NCBI GenBank assembly: GCA_015487895.1
Contig: WFOW01000334.1
Coordinates: forward strand, 1 to 5,793
Direction of reading: 5' to 3'
Length of the DNA stretch: 5,793 bases
Source: Gammaproteobacteria bacterium
GTDB lineage: Bacteria; Pseudomonadota; Gammaproteobacteria; S144-34
Of the stretch, positions 5,761 to 5,793 are shown piece by piece. A program made the translations under genes and the position numbers. Under the pieces are notes generated by a model. It was given only the letters and a program-made list of their open reading frames with translations. It had not been told where the DNA came from and did not search any database. Every line of letters begins with the position of its first letter. The first letter of the stretch is position 1.

Positions 5761-5793
5761 TGCTTGCGAAGCCCTGATCAATCCGCTACGCGG

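Overview
This is an ordinary housekeeping segment of a very GC-rich bacterial chromosome (roughly 70-75 % G+C by eye). It holds seven protein genes, all on the minus strand, so transcription runs from the right edge to the left edge. The order is fmdB-like zinc-ribbon gene, DUF502 membrane protein, aspS, nudB, nadA, an alpha/beta hydrolase, and the start of parE, which is cut by the left edge. Presence of parE, aspS-nudB linkage, a Pseudomonas-like AspRS and an NudB of Escherichia coli type all point to a gammaproteobacterium, possibly of the Chromatiales/Ectothiorhodospiraceae type. The genus cannot be read from the sequence.

Region by region: positions 5684-5793 are a control region with a near-consensus heat-shock (sigma-32) promoter and a perfect Shine-Dalgarno sequence for fmdB. 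fmdB, DUF502, aspS and nudB are packed with gaps of 7, 39 and 4 bases and look like one operon. nadA starts 13 bases after nudB. A small A+T-rich patch at the end of nudB looks like an extra sigma-70-type promoter for nadA. After nadA comes a 108-base gap with small hairpins, then the alpha/beta hydrolase, then a 213-base gap with a possible -10 element, then parE.

The genes serve separate core functions: translation (AspRS), folate synthesis (NudB), NAD synthesis (NadA), chromosome decatenation (ParE), plus three proteins of poorly defined role. There is no sign of mobile elements, CRISPR, RNA genes or defence systems, and I do not think the window contains a new multi-gene system. The points most worth following are the heat-shock-like promoter at the head of a translation operon, AspRS residues predicting that it also charges tRNA-Asn, a hairpin in front of aspS that carries the only Shine-Dalgarno-like bases in its loop, and the promoter/palindrome/start arrangement of nadA.
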